Source of the DNA: Lingula anatina
Lineage: Eukaryota; Brachiopoda; Lingulata; Lingulida; Lingulidae
Length of the DNA: 64,000 nt
Assembly: GCF_001039355.2 (NCBI RefSeq)
Contig: NW_019775512.1
Location: 171,703-235,702, forward strand
Direction of reading: 5' to 3'
The notes below the pieces were generated by a model. It was not told where the DNA came from and ran no database searches. It was given only the letters and a program-made list of their open reading frames with translations. The translations under genes and the position numbers were made by a program. Positions 13,278 to 25,708 of this stretch are shown here, one piece after another; the stretch's first letter is position 1, and every line of letters begins with the position of its first letter.

Positions 13278-15458
13278 GGACATAGGCAACATGGCGTCGA
13301 TCTTGGGAGCACGCTTTCCGCTTAGAATATGTATCATATTGTGTTATATATTCATAACTTTTGGAAAATGTAACATTAAACACAACCAAAGATCATCAAG
13401 AAAGAGTATACACTTAACTTCACAGAGTTGGGAAAGCACGCTGCGATCCTTAATCGGCGGTGACCTTACGACGACATGAAATCCTCTCTTGTGTGCACGC
13501 TCTCCGTTGATAAAATAAATCGTATTTTGCTTCATATGCATATAGTTTGGAAAATATAACATTAAACACATAAAATAATTATCAGGGATTAGTACACTTA
13601 GCTTCACAGAGTTGGGAAAGCTCACTGCGATCCTGAAACAGTGATGACATGAAGTCGTTTTTCGTGAGTTACACGCCAAAAAGTGGGGACCGGGTATAGC
13701 TAATTTATTTAGCCTCATTTAACATTCATGTGAGCGGGTCATAATGTCATCAGTGGAAATCTTCACTCTTCACGCTAAGTGCCTGGACCGAATCTGAATG
13801 GGAAAACGAAACTACGCGCTAGCTGTGGTTTCTTTGTCGTGCGAGTCTGGAGGACACGAAAAAGGATTGGGTCATAACATCTGTGATTACTCCCTCAGAT
13901 GACAGGATTTCCTTACTCATTGTTGTTTTATGAAAAGCAGACTGTATTTCAGATATTTAAACCCCGAAATTAAACGATTTTTATAGTTCACGTGTATGGG
14001 AGATAATACTTTGTACTGCAGTTGAAAACGGTAACGATATTAACGCACAACAACCCGGTTTCGTCACCCATCAAAATTTGCGACGAAGAGCAATTTTTGT
14101 TTTTCTCTAGTGTGTGTGCCCTAAAATATGTTTTTCTCAAAACATCATTTGTAAGTATACATAAAATGTTGGGTTCTTTTATGCTTTGTACATTGTGATA
14201 AACACAATTATACGTCTTTATCAATCCCAGATACATGTATTTCTCTTTTACGAACAAGAATATGCACAGTCTTAGTGTTCAGTTTTGGTATATTTGGCCA
14301 AATGAAAAAAATACTTATTTGCTTTTTTGTAAGCTAGTCAACACTCGCCCTCAGTTTATGAATTCCCTTCTGTTTGCTTTACAATTATAATCTGCTTGCT
14401 GACTTCCTTCGGTTCTTCCTTCGGTTTCTGATTACATACTCAGTAGTTTTAAATAATGCATGAAAGTCCGGGTTTTGAGTATGCTTGTGATTGTCACGAC
14501 GGTATAGAAATGAAATGAAGATACGATATGAAATTACAAACCTCCTGGGTCACGTAAGGATATTCTTGACAGCAATGTAGCTTTGTACTTCTCCTTTCAA
14601 ATAGGAGAGTAAGGTTAATAGTATAAGGACAATGATCTGAAATGCTAATGCGTCGGCTTCCTTAATTGGCCCTTTGGTAATATCTGAGCGCTTTAATAAA
14701 TGCTAGAAGATTACTTTACCTTCGAAACATACAATATTTAGAGGGTGAATCAGAAGTTTAAAGCTTCCACGAATGAACCTTTCAAATCAAAGAATTAATA
14801 ATTCAGCTCTGAACTATATCGGGACATTCATCTATTCAAAAGCGTAATTGCACCCGGCAACTACTGTGCCTGTAGTTTATTACTCCGTCGTTTGACAAAA
14901 ACGTTTCACTTGTGCTTTAACTTTATAATGATAGTCAAATACAGAGTTAGTTTTACGAGTATGTCAATTCGGAGAATTCGCATCTCTTATTTTAACATTA
15001 GGCAAATCGCTCCTAACTGCAGTCTTTTTTTTAATGACCAATTGGATTTTCTGCCATGCTGTTCATAGTGATCTCACTACTTAAACCCCCTTTACACTGG
15101 ACGGCGTTCTTTCTACGTCCTTTATGCGACCATGAAACTGGCATCGCTGTGGTCGTAGACAAAGGAGGCACAAGCTTCACTGTGGTTGCAAAATGGGTGC
15201 TCAATGATCAGCCAATTGTCGGCACGTAAAGAATTATTATTTTTTTACTGTCAAACGTTGCCGTACTACAGGACGCAGAAAGAACGCCGTCCAGCGTAAA
15301 GGGAGCTTTACTTTGCTTCACAATAATTTAACCTTTGGCTATCATCCAATAATGATGTCTTTTTACAAAGTTGTAAGCACTTCGTCAGTAGTAAATAATA
15401 GAGAGAGTTGACTGTGTGCGCATGCCCTTCCCTCTGATGTTTGAATTACAACTCAACT
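13278..15458. repeat. 2.2-kb tandem duplication, copy B
   Basis: Second copy of 11045-13274, lacking the 32-bp palindrome. Its final ~13 bases (15446-15458) contain the stop codon of the reading frame of the ectodomain gene on the minus strand. Confidence 0.9.
15083..15309. mobile_element. MITE with ggacggcgttctttc termini (copy B)
   Basis: Same element as 12900-13124 within the second copy, with the same inverted termini. Confidence 0.85.
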
Positions 15459-17304
15459 ATGCCAAATTTTATGATCAGTATAAATGGCCATACCCAATGG
15501 CGGACATATCCCCCGGAACACTGAAGAGTTGGCGGAATGCCATTTACAAGAGAAGGCGTGGTCAAAGGGGGCTCTACGAGTTGCCCGGATGTACGATTGC
15601 GCATTACGGTTAAAGTATAGTCGGCACCATTTATTGTAACATGAGAGTAATGGCGCTGTACAAAGACCGCCATTTGATCCTCGAACTGCTCAAACAAACG
15701 CAAACCTTCATTGGCATTTTTAACAGTTTTCTTTAGTTTGACTGGAACCCAAAGAGTGGCGTTGGTATTGTCAACAGTCGGTTTGTCGCACCTCATTCTG
15801 CCATTTGGGTTTGCCGTGTACTTCCACGCCCCCCTAGGATGAAACTGAGATAAATCCTCCGCCAGCAAATGGTCGATGTAACAATTTTCCAATGAACACA
15901 ATGCCTTCAGAGAGTTTTTAGGGGTCAATCTTATGATCAAATAGTACCTCACATTAAATATTCCATAAAGGGGCATGAGGCAACTTATGTCCGACTCTGA
16001 ACATTGACTGCAGGATTTCTGAAAGAGATCAAGCATATGTATACAGACTGGACATTTAAACGGATTTTTCCCAAATCATTTATTTTGATTTTTTCCCTAT
16101 TTTTGTGGTTAATTAATGAAAACAAGGTTTGAAATAGTGTTTTAAAGTTTTAATAATCTCTTTGTGATAATCTCTCTGTGATATCAGCTCTTTCATTGAA
16201 CTCTGTGCTGTTCTAGACGTACAAATGATGGAGTGAACTTGTATATAAAAGCAAAAATAAACTATTATAGCACTTAAGAATTGTTTCTCACATTTTAAGG
16301 GCTCACTCCCATTGAAACAATCAGTCTACGTAGATTGACTGCAACTCTCGCTGAATACAATCAGCTGAATACAATCAATTTACAGCTGAGCATGTCTCCT
16401 TTTGTTTCCATCATACTCGTTACGTACATATATACTTAGTAGCTTTTCTGTATAACTCAACGCCAGGAGGAATCGTGTACATCTGTAAAGCTTATAGCAT
16501 TCAGCGAGAGTCCCCACAAAGCTGGATCGATCTACGTAGACCGATATTTTCAATGGGAGTTATCCCCAAGTCACAGATATTTTTATCGAAATTTTGAACA
16601 GTGAAAACGTTAAATGTTTTCTTGGACACAACTAGTATACTGTATGAACATGTGTCTGTTTCAAATGGACGTCATCGGGCAAATTAGTAATCTGGTCAAC
16701 TAAATAACGGAATTGATATGATTTCCTCCTGCCGCAGTTCTGTGAGGAAAAATCACAGTTCCCCCTTTTTTTTACCAATGTGTTCATGTAAAAAATATAA
16801 TCCTTTCAAGTTCTTCTTAACTTTTAAAGCTACTAGTGGAATGTAACTCTATCCACCTCTGCTATGGAAGTGGCTCAAAGAATTAGAAACGTCAGACTCA
16901 AAAACCTGTTTGATATTAGTCGTAATTTCGTTGACGAGTACGGGGACAGTGTTGGAATTTCAAGGAAAGATCAATTGAAATTGTATAAATACTCTGGCGC
17001 TCATTCTGTGTCTTCGATTAAAATGTATAAATGACATAGGTATACAACTACACATGAAATAAGTTCTTACCTCGTTTTTCTTCTCTCTGCACGGCAGTTC
17101 CCTCTCAAAATCTATTATGGCAGAGAAACCGTTTGGGTCAAATGATTTTATATAAGTTCGATCTATAAAAGAAAGAACTACAAATGAAGTTAATCATAAA
17201 AGAATAAATTCATTAATGTTATTAATCATTTGTGGTTGATGAACCGTTGAAAATGAACAAACAAGAAATAATTCTCAATTTATCTTGAAATTTGAAATCA
17301 ATGA

Positions 17305-17337
<33 letters not shown>

Positions 17338-17395
17338 CCAGCTATAAAAAACAAAAAGGGGTAGGTTCTTGAATACATGCATGATGGCTAGTTCG

Positions 17396-17441
<46 letters not shown>

Positions 17442-20400
17442 GTTATTATTATTATTATGAACTTCGTATAACACAAACGACTTGGAGGTGTTAATAAATA
17501 TTCTAACTTTAAAAGCCTATAAGCACTTGGATTAATTTGAATTAATAAAAGGAATAAAAGCTAAAAAGACATAATATTGACCGTAAGATTTTAAAATTTT
17601 CTCTCTATAATGGCGCTTTTCAAAACGTGGGAAGAACGTCTTGGTGCTCATACCAGTAGTCATGCTTGGTCTAACCATTATATGCGACATATAGTGGTAC
17701 TGTAATTATGTATTTACGTCCAAATTGCGATACCTTTTATGCGTATCCATGTTTTTCAAGCGTCCGAAGAACATCTTTTTGTAAATCTCGATGGCCGCAC
17801 GTGGCTAATATACCAAGTATTTACCAACCAATCGCAACGGTTTTCAGGGTCTTTGACAAAGTATTGCAAAACGTTTAGGCGCGTTTTAGTATGGGACTTG
17901 TGTGGTCTATTCATCAAGATATTTGGAAAACGATCAAAAGACACAAGCATTTTTACAACATTAAAGAGACATCTTGGAACGTGTCTTTGTTACCAGAACA
18001 GTGTTTGACTGGAGCGTATCACTTGCGAGCATCAGATATACATGTGAGGTTTAATGTAGAAGCAAATAGGCGACCACTGCTTGGAAGGACCGAGGGCAGC
18101 GAAAGTTACCAAGCTTTCCTGATCACCGTGCATGGTGGAAGCATCGCATTTCGATCGATGTTAACAGGGCATAAGAGAACGGTCTTCAAAGGGATAATAA
18201 CTCTTCGTATGAGATCTATATTTCACAATAAAAACATTGTGAATAACTCACAGAAATATAATATATTCTGTTTTACCACACCACAAAAACGGTAGTTATA
18301 GCTATTATTCTGATATCTGAGCTTGTCTTAAGACCACGTGACCTCCATTGATAGCTGCCCTACTCTGTTTTAACAAAAAAAAAAAAAAAAACAAACAAAA
18401 AACAAACTTTTTAGAAAAAAAAAAAAAAAACAAAAAAACAAAAAAACAGGGACTAACTTTGAATGTAAAAGTAGATTCATTAACCATTGGTAAGTATGGG
18501 AATATTGTTGTTTACTCCAGGAAAATTAATTTTATGGCCGAAACGAAGAGTTATTATCCCTTTAAATATACAACAGCTTAATGTAAAATAAGAGATACAA
18601 TCTCTCCTAAACTGTTCACAGCAGCATTGGAACGTATATTCAGGGATCTAGAATGGCAGGACAAGGGCATAAACATAGACGGTACCAGGCTCAATCACCT
18701 TAGGTTTGCAGACGACATCATAATAGTTGCAGATGATGCAAAAGACCTCGAAGAAATGCTACAGGCGTTAGCAGATGAAAGCGCAAAAAGTGGGCTAAAG
18801 ATTAACACCAGCAAGACAAAGGTGATGTTTGGACCACAAACCACCCCTTGCACAGTGAAAGTCAACACCAAAGAGATAGAAGCAGTGGAAGAGTATATAT
18901 ACCTTGGGCAACGGTTCAGCCTTAGTGATCGAACACTGGAGAAAGAAATCCAACGAAGGATAAAAGCAGGATGGGCAGCATATGGGAAACACAATGACAT
19001 CTTCAAGAGCAACCTTCCTACCTGCCTGAAAAAGAAAGTGTTCAATGCTTGTGTGCTGCCGGCAATCACCTATGGTTCAGAGACCTGGGCACTGAATGCC
19101 TCCATGGAACACAAGCTACAAGTAGCTCAGAGAAAGATGGAAAGAATTATGTTGAACATCAATCCAAGAGAGCGGAAAACGAATGTATGGTTACGTGAAC
19201 AGACCAAAGTTAAGGACGTACTGCTCACAGTTAAAGAAATGAAATGGAGGTGGGCAGGACATGTCAAAAGAATGAAGGACAATAGGTGGACAATCAGGCT
19301 TACAGAATGGACCCCAAGGTATGGACAAAGAAAAAGAGGAAGGCCGGTCAAACGATGGAGGGATGAATTAGATGACTACTGGAAGTTTTGGAAGAAGAAA
19401 CCTTGGCCAAACTGGAAATCTGAGGCTCAGGATAGGAAACAATGGAAAAAGCATGCTGAGGCCTTTGTCCAACAGTGGAACACTATAGGCTCTAAATGAT
19501 GATGATGATGATGAATGTAAAATCTGAACCCTTATTGTACTTCTAAAGGATTGACAGAACTTACCGTCTTCACAGTCCTCAATCTTTAGTCGTGAAGGAG
19601 ACCGTACTTGGCAAGGCAAGCAGAAAATATTGCGTCCATACCGATAACTTAGGGTATTTGCCATAAAGGTCAAGGTCACAGGACCCGACCCACACAAATT
19701 GGCCAGTTCAGCGTTGCTTCCGACATCGCACTGTCCGTCATAGGAGCCGGACGCCAGGTCGTGTTTTCCCTCAGAACCGATGCACGGTCGACCCGGATAT
19801 TCAACCGGGTTTTCGAAGAATAACGTACAATCTTTTGTCTTTATAATTTGGTTTACAATTTGTGCCGTGGTTGTTGCGTTCAGAAAGGTTTCAATCTGTG
19901 TCCTTTCGCAAGCAATTTTCGGCGTCCATGTCTGGTAATTCTCGACGCCATGACATGCCGCACAATACTTATTTTTAAACGTGATATTGGCATCGGTTGA
20001 AGAGACTGGGAGAATGAGTTCCAGATCATTGGAGTGCTCTTTCCGTTCACATTTTTCACGTACTGAGTCATTTGGCCATTTGTCTGGGCACGAAGATACC
20101 ACCCAATAGTTCTTACTGTGAATGTTCCATATTTCTCTGGTGCTCTGCAGCCAGCATTCTGTATTATTCTGCACTAAGTCAATCCCCGTCACTTTGGTGT
20201 TGTTGCAGTGGCGATAGTATGGCCAACAACAATCGCCGAAAATGCCACAAATGTCGTCACAATAACATGTGATGTGGACAGAATTTCTGGTAAATGTTAC
20301 CTGGTTTGTTGACACATCCACCAGGGTAGCACAAAACTGACGATTCACGGGGATTAGATGAGTCGACGAATCTGGCGACAATAGATCCTCAAGCATTACT

Positions 20401-20828
20401 TTTAAAGGGTCTGTAATCATTGACACTGTGGTGTTCGGCAGATGGTCATTGAATATGTTAGTTTGGATGGTAGCGAAAACATCTTTTATTCTACTCGTCG
20501 TCGTCGTGTTGTTTTCTCCAGATTCAGTGATGTTTCTTAGTATGCTGCCCTCGGTAACCTGTCCCCCATGGTCACTGGAATTCTTCCGTACATGTGCCGA
20601 TGGTATTGCGACGGTCGTAGGGTCACTGACAACTTTATTTGCATTTGGGGTCGTTATTCCCGCAACAATCGCAGTGGAATACCTGCTATCAGTAGTTGTC
20701 TTTATCGTGTTGCTAAAAACCTTGGGAGCATCCCCAACTGCAGTTTGTGCGACGGCTCTTCTGAATCTTTTGGGATTCGGATCCCAATTCACCAAGAGAC
20801 AAATCAGTAGAACAAATGGGACTCTCAT
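15446..20828 (-). CDS. Secreted/membrane ectodomain with somatomedin-B-like module, methuselah-like receptor type, no 7TM found
   Basis: Three exons read in phase on the minus strand: 20828-19565, 17162-17071 and 16018 down to either a gtaaat donor after 15548 or a stop at 15446 (about 642 residues in the latter case). The start Met is followed by a hydrophobic signal peptide (VPFVLLICLLV). Then come a T/S/N-rich stretch (residues 30-165), a somatomedin-B-like module (about 166-208, with CYCDDICGIFGDCC), and Cys-rich segments (YWVVSSCPDKWPNDSVREKC, NKYCAACHGVENYQTW) that I associate with ectodomains of invertebrate methuselah/secretin-like GPCRs. Those receptors continue into seven membrane helices; none is visible on this strand down to the mGluR gene. 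The last 23 residues before the 15446 stop are hydrophobic in part (WVWPFILII). A fragmented receptor gene, an assembly loss or an ectodomain-only protein are all possible. Confidence 0.72.
16305..16560. mobile_element. 256-bp MITE with ~20-50-bp inverted termini
   Basis: actcccattgaaa at the left is mirrored by caatgggagt at the right. Inner arms ctctcgctgaat and attcagcgagag and a shared tctacgtaga motif extend the symmetry. It lies in intron 2 of the ectodomain gene. Confidence 0.8.
17305..17458. repeat. ATT and AAT trinucleotide arrays in inverted arrangement
   Basis: ATT run 17305-17337, AAT run 17396-17441, ATT run 17443-17458. The complementary runs can pair into a long hairpin in intron 1 of the ectodomain gene. 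Confidence 0.9.
18443..18562 (+). repeat. Dispersed ~115-bp repeat, copy 1
   Basis: It matches 58163-58280 at roughly four bases in five, including gtttactccaggaaaat and aaacgaagagttatta. Both copies keep one open frame (GLTLN, SLTIG, VYSRKI, TKSYY), but changes are not biased to silent sites, so coding constraint is not evident. It lies directly upstream of the LINE fragment and behind poly-A tracts at 18374-18390 and 18415-18430. Confidence 0.7.
18591..19512 (+). mobile_element. 5'-truncated RTE-like LINE: C-terminal half of reverse transcriptase
   Basis: An open frame from about 18591 to 19499 reads through the end of a reverse transcriptase: DTISPKLFTAALE, then the catalytic HLRFADDIIIVADD (FADD box), SGLKINTSKTKVMF, EYIYLGQ, NACVLPAITYGSETWAL, and the C-terminal MKWRWAGHVKRM and KRGRPVKRW. 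No ATG opens it, because the upstream half of the element is missing. It ends in TGA followed by an ATG-repeat tail (tgatgatgatgatgatg), as in RTE-clade elements. The absence of stops or frameshifts over 300 codons implies a fairly recent insertion. It lies antisense in intron 1 of the ectodomain gene. Confidence 0.88.
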
Positions 20829-21263
20829 GCCGAAATGCTATAACACAAGGACCTCTGCTGTAGTAGCTCTTCTGCGTTAAAAAAAATCGAGGGTAAGTTT
20901 TAGCTGACAAGCGTTATATATACCAGTTAGCCACTAACAATCTTTCCTGGTAACTACTATTCCTCTCATGTTGCAGGACACGCATGCGATTTGTCAAAGC
21001 CACGTTTACTAGATATGCGATATGCACTTTTAACAAGTCGAATCAAACCCTAGCGACTCAAACAAAAGGTCATCTGCTTCAAACATGCTATATCAAACAA
21101 TGTCTTGCAAACTAATCTGGTTAATTAGTTGAATGACATTTCTGATTCTATTGTCTTCTTTTTTCTTTCTGGCGCTATGCAAACTAATATATAGAATGAC
21201 ACGGACGTGCAGATCCTGTTGCTCAGAAGCGTATTATTGCCCGTAGTGGGGGGGGGGGGAGGA

Positions 21264-21443
21264 GCAGGGGCGGATTTAGGCCGTCTTCTGGGTCTTCTGG
21301 AAGACGGTCAGATTTTTAAGTTAACATCATGTGACGGGTAGGCCTACCTAATTTTTTCTGTCGGAAGACGGTCAAAATGGAGGATGGATCAACAAAGATA
21401 ATTTGGAAGACTGCCAGAAAATATCTCTGGATCCGCCCCTGGG
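21264..21443. mobile_element. MITE of the caggggcggattta family, copy 1
   Basis: Ends caggggcggattta and tggatccgcccctg are inverted. Internal ggaagacggtca is repeated. It matches 25171-25338 closely and the right part matches 23819-23903. Confidence 0.85.
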
Positions 21444-21892
21444 GAGGGTTGGGGGAGGTAAAGGGGATTTGAACACGTGTAGTACATTTTCACTGTGAAT
21501 TCACTGTATTCATACTGTTTACATGGGCCATCTTTTAAAACAAAAAGGTAGTGTTTTTTAGACTTTAACTGACGATTTGTTTCAGATTTTTTTTGAGACT
21601 TTTACTGACGATTTGTTTCAGATTGTTGAGTCAGGATTTGAAATAAATAAACCAAAATTATATAACCTGTCATCGGAACTCTGGTTAAACAGATTGATAT
21701 AATCAAGTATAAACAGTACTTATTTATTCAAAATAGACTTTTGAAGAAGAGAGTAGGCAAGAGACATTGAAAATTGCGAACTGAAAATGATCCGCAGGTA
21801 CACCTCCGTCAGAGCAAACTCACATGAAGATCTCATTGTGTAGAAGAATTACCAAAATATCTAAATCATATGCAAAGTGATATTTACGGCCG

Positions 21893-22040
21893 GTGTAACG
21901 AAACTGAAGGTCCGTGTGACAGAACCCCCCCCCCCCTCCATATAGTTATAATGGTTAAGGTTTGTCTGACCTAAGCGGGTCAAAATCTAGGGCGAGGCTC
22001 ACCTGTACAAATGAATGGGAAGCAGACTCTCTGTTATGGA
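21893..22040. mobile_element. Fragment of a ggtgtaacgaaac-terminated element
   Basis: Reading from ccggtgtaacgaaactg through tgacctaagcgggtcaaaa to gactctctgttatgg, this matches the reverse complement of 25072-25384 once the MITE inserted there is removed. Confidence 0.7.
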
Positions 22041-23766
22041 AGACTATCTGTCACGCTAAATTTTGAAGATACGCCAACTGTTTATCTCAGCACAGCAAGA
22101 TGTAACAGGACGATAGCTCGGGTTTGATACTGTCTTTTTTCTAATACAAATATCTGAAAGAGTACTAGAACAATGATTTCAACTATTCCAGCCTGCAACG
22201 TCCGCCTGACGTTCAGGTGCAAGTGCAAATGGTGTATGGGGCGCGGTCTTCAAACCCGTGCCATCCACGGACGCAAACGACACACACCGAACACAACCAC
22301 AACTAACACAACATATTAGGGACTCAAACCTTACAAAGATAATAACGTAACTGTTTTAACAAGGAATAAAATGGTTTTCTCCAGAGAAATGTACTTTTGT
22401 TTTTCTCCTTTGAATTGGGCGAGTGGGTTAATGGTAGGCCTATAAAGACAATGTTGTTAAATATAGATAAGTCGACTAGTGTAATTGGCCGTTTTATGAC
22501 TGTAAAGTGCCACTTTCGAAACAGTGAACCCTTTTTCGTTGTAAAATATATGTAGCAGCAAATTTTGTTTTACTATTTGCGAGCATACGCGTAGACTCTT
22601 GTCTGAAAGGAATTCTACATGTTTGCATACTTGTGAATTTCGCGAAGGTCATATCTTAGAGTCTGGTTTGTGCATTTTAATGTGAACTGTTACGCCATTG
22701 AAGGTGTGTGAAAACAATGAGTGAATTGTATTCGATCTTTGCACCAACCTTTGGGCATTCGTATATTTATAGGACTATGTCCATGTTATTTCATCTTTGG
22801 CTGCTTACAGAAGAGTCATTCTACGCATTGAGCAAATCCTAATTAGCTCGATGTATTTCTCGACAATTTTTACTTCCTGGTCTGATCTTGAGGTCCTGGT
22901 TTTCTAGGGGAGTTTCACACAACTCGGCCTGGTGTGAAATGGTGTGAAATGGGTGCTGATTTCATTATGCAATTCCAATGGCCGAATACCCTAGTCAAGC
23001 AATCAACTTAAATATATTGTACACTGCTTCTATTATCAGTAGTGCAGTTCCAAAACGCCGCTGCGAAACCACTTTTGTTAGAACGCTCGATAAACATGTA
23101 CAAAGGGACACAGTTTATATAAAAAAGCGATTCATAACCGGTTTGCAACCGGCTTTAGTGAAAGCTCCTTAAAGAGCCTCGCCAAACATGTTTTCGTCAT
23201 ATTCGTTTGCCTTCAAACACGTGCTTCTTTATGGCTATATAAGGACAAACCAGAGCATACAAACTGGACCAGTAAGCAACCCAATCAAACGTCTCCAACT
23301 TGTACCTGTGCACTGCCAAAAGCTTTATAAAATCACCGCTATCCATGCAGTAAATATTTACGTGACATTGTCAGTTTATGCAAGAACGAGGATGGAAGTC
23401 CTTGGTTTATGTTACTCTTTTACTTGTTTATTTTTTAGAAATTAGAAAAACACATTGACCACATGAGTAAACCTTTACCATTTACGTAATTGTGGAAAGG
23501 TAATCGCGTTTCTTTTGATAGTGAAACAGGTGAAATTGCAACTGAGTGAAATTTACATATTTTCAGTTTGGAATAATTTACAGTTGAGGTCAATTAATGC
23601 TAGAAAGGCAAAGATGGCAACATTTTTTTGCGTTACAATTCTTTTCTTTTGTTTTGTTTTTCTTTTGAAAGAAGACGATTTACAAGTATGTGATCTTATT
23701 TCAAATAGCACAAGTGTACATGAAAATGCAAATTATAAGCAACTTCTCCAAGCAGCAAGCCGAAAC

Positions 23767-23780
23767 ACCACACACACACA

Positions 23781-23814
<34 letters not shown>
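23767..23814. repeat. (CA)n microsatellite
   Basis: CA run with one GA interruption, directly followed by a MITE fragment. Confidence 0.95.
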
Positions 23815-23818
<4 letters not shown>

Positions 23819-23903
23819 GAAGACGGTCAAAAATAGAGGATGGATCAACAAATATATATAAGTTGGAAGACTGTCAGAAAATATCTCTGGATCCGCCCCT
23901 GGA
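23819..23903. mobile_element. MITE of the caggggcggattta family, 5'-truncated copy
   Basis: Only the right half remains (gaagacggtcaaaaatag to ctggatccgcccctgg). The left side abuts the CA microsatellite. Confidence 0.8.
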
Positions 23904-24027
23904 TGCAGTGTATGCAGCGGCGAAGGAAGGAAATTTTCGTCTTGAGGGGCAACGGGACAATAAGGTATTTAAGGTATTGAAAAACAGTTAAGTGAAGTCT
24001 CGGCAGGCGGCGCTATATATTGCAGAC

Positions 24028-24430
24028 TTTTTACCTCCGCCAAGGAGGTTATGTTTTCACTCTATTTGTTTGTTTGTTTGTCATCAACATAACTCAAAAC
24101 GTTATGCATGAATTTCGATGGAATTTTCAGAGTAGGTCAGAAATAGGTTAACTTAGAACTGATTAGTTTTTGGTGGTGATCTGGATCAATAATCAACCAA
24201 TAACAAAAATAAAAAACTAAGTTGTGGACCGATTTTGATGAATTTTCAGGAACTGTCAGAAGTGGGCCAAGGAACAGATGATTAGATTTTGGTGGTGATC
24301 CGGATCAATAATCAATCAAATATAAAAAAACTAAATCATTATAGAATGAATATTTATGGGTGAAACGGCATTGGATGAAGACTTTGCTGTCTTGGCGGAG
24401 GTCTGCGCTCTCGGAGTGCTTTTCTAGTTC
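24028..24430. mobile_element. Non-autonomous DNA element with acctccgccaag termini
   Basis: The left end acctccgccaaggagg is mirrored by cttggcggaggt (24391). A tttg run follows the left end, and an internal ~130-bp unit with ggtggtgatc and ggatcaataatcaa is repeated twice. I recall very similar sequences as high-copy repeats in other marine animals; this is from memory and not checked. Confidence 0.75.
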
Positions 24431-24790
24431 ATAAATACAGTTAGCTTTGAGAAGGCTTCAGATTCCAAGGACAGACAGCATATATCGGTGCAACTTCTAC
24501 CCTTGTTCTATATGATATCGTTAGTCGATGAGGCACGGAAGAAGGAATGCAACAACAGGAGTCAACTTTTCTCAGTCTTTATTTCTCTCTTCTTTTTTTT
24601 GTCTCTCTCCACCTACTCAGTCCCACGACATTTTCATCTGACTCTCCTAAATAAAAAACCTGAACTTATTAAATTAATAAAATAAGTTAACAAAACATTC
24701 ATTGATTACACACAGTTCCAGATTAACCAGGTGTTATAACTTAATAGATTTAGGATAGTATATAATCATGTGTGTTTATAATGTGCTGCT

Positions 24791-25387
24791 GCACTGGTGT
24801 AACGAGACAGAGAGACCATTCCCAGACCCTATCGTACAAACTTTGGATCAAACTATCTCCAGGGGGATTCTAGCTAAATTGCAAGTAACGTGAGTGGCTT
24901 GGATGTCTACTGAAGCTGATAGGGGGTAATTAACTATCGTTTAATGGTTTTAGTGGGCGTCCCAAATATCTAAGCCGCTTGAGATGAAAGCAATTTGGAG
25001 AGGGATCCCCTGGAGATGGATCGAACCTGTTAGAACGATCTAGGGATGGGAACCCGGTCAAGGGGTTCCCCATGATAGAGAGTCTTCTTCCCATTCAGTT
25101 GTACAGGTAAGCCTTACCTTAGCTTTTGACCCACTTAGGTCAGGCTAACCCTTTGCATTATAACTAAATGCAGGGGCGGATTTAGGCCGTCTTCTGGGTC
25201 TTCCGGAAGATGGTCAGATCTTCAAGTTTACATTGAAGGGTGTCTAATTTTTCCGTCGGAAGACGGTCAAATATGAAGAATGGAACAACAAAGATAATTT
25301 GGAAGACTGTCAGAAAATATCTATGAATCCATCCCTGAAATGGAGGGCGGACTTTCTGTTACAGGAGCCACAGTTTCATTACACCAG
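24791..25387. mobile_element. ~600-bp element with actggtgtaa termini, carrying a nested MITE
   Basis: Left end actggtgtaacgagac and right end gtttcattacaccagt are inverted. An inner foldback has ttcccagaccctatcg against cgatctagggatgggaa, with agggggtaattaact near 24922 shared with the element at 27816. A different MITE is inserted at 25171-25338. Confidence 0.7.
25171..25338. mobile_element. MITE of the caggggcggattta family, nested insertion with 5-bp TSD
   Basis: Starts caggggcggattta, ends gaatccatccctg, flanked on both sides by aaatg. The related copy of the host element at 21893-22040 lacks the insertion. Confidence 0.85.
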
Positions 25388-25708
25388 TATGCATACTGTC
25401 ATTCAACTCACTGATAATCTTCTTAAATTTCCTATGATAATCTTTTGCCCTAACCAGTAAGATAAACCGCACAATACATTCTTGGTAGTTAAATCTAGAC
25501 TTGGAAACTAATACTAGATTTCTTTTGACATTATTTTCAAAACTGTGCTCAAAGATATCATGGATATAATTTCTCTTATTTCAACTAGTGTCACTCCTAA
25601 AATGCAACATTCAATTTTTTTCATAATTAATCAGAATATTCCTACACAGCCATGTAAATACAACACATATATTACATGTTTACAATAATAATAATAATTA
25701 CAACACCT

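Noticed and set aside
11156-13718. Minus-strand frames with repeated peptides such as FPNSVKLSVL
   Set aside because: The similarity follows from the underlying tandem DNA repeats; frames are short and not spliced.
17739-18295. Overlapping plus-strand open frames of 89 and 134 codons
   Set aside because: No recognisable domain or splice structure, and they lie antisense in an intron of the ectodomain gene.
22978-23445. Two short plus-strand frames
   Set aside because: No domain, no signal of selection, surrounded by repeats.
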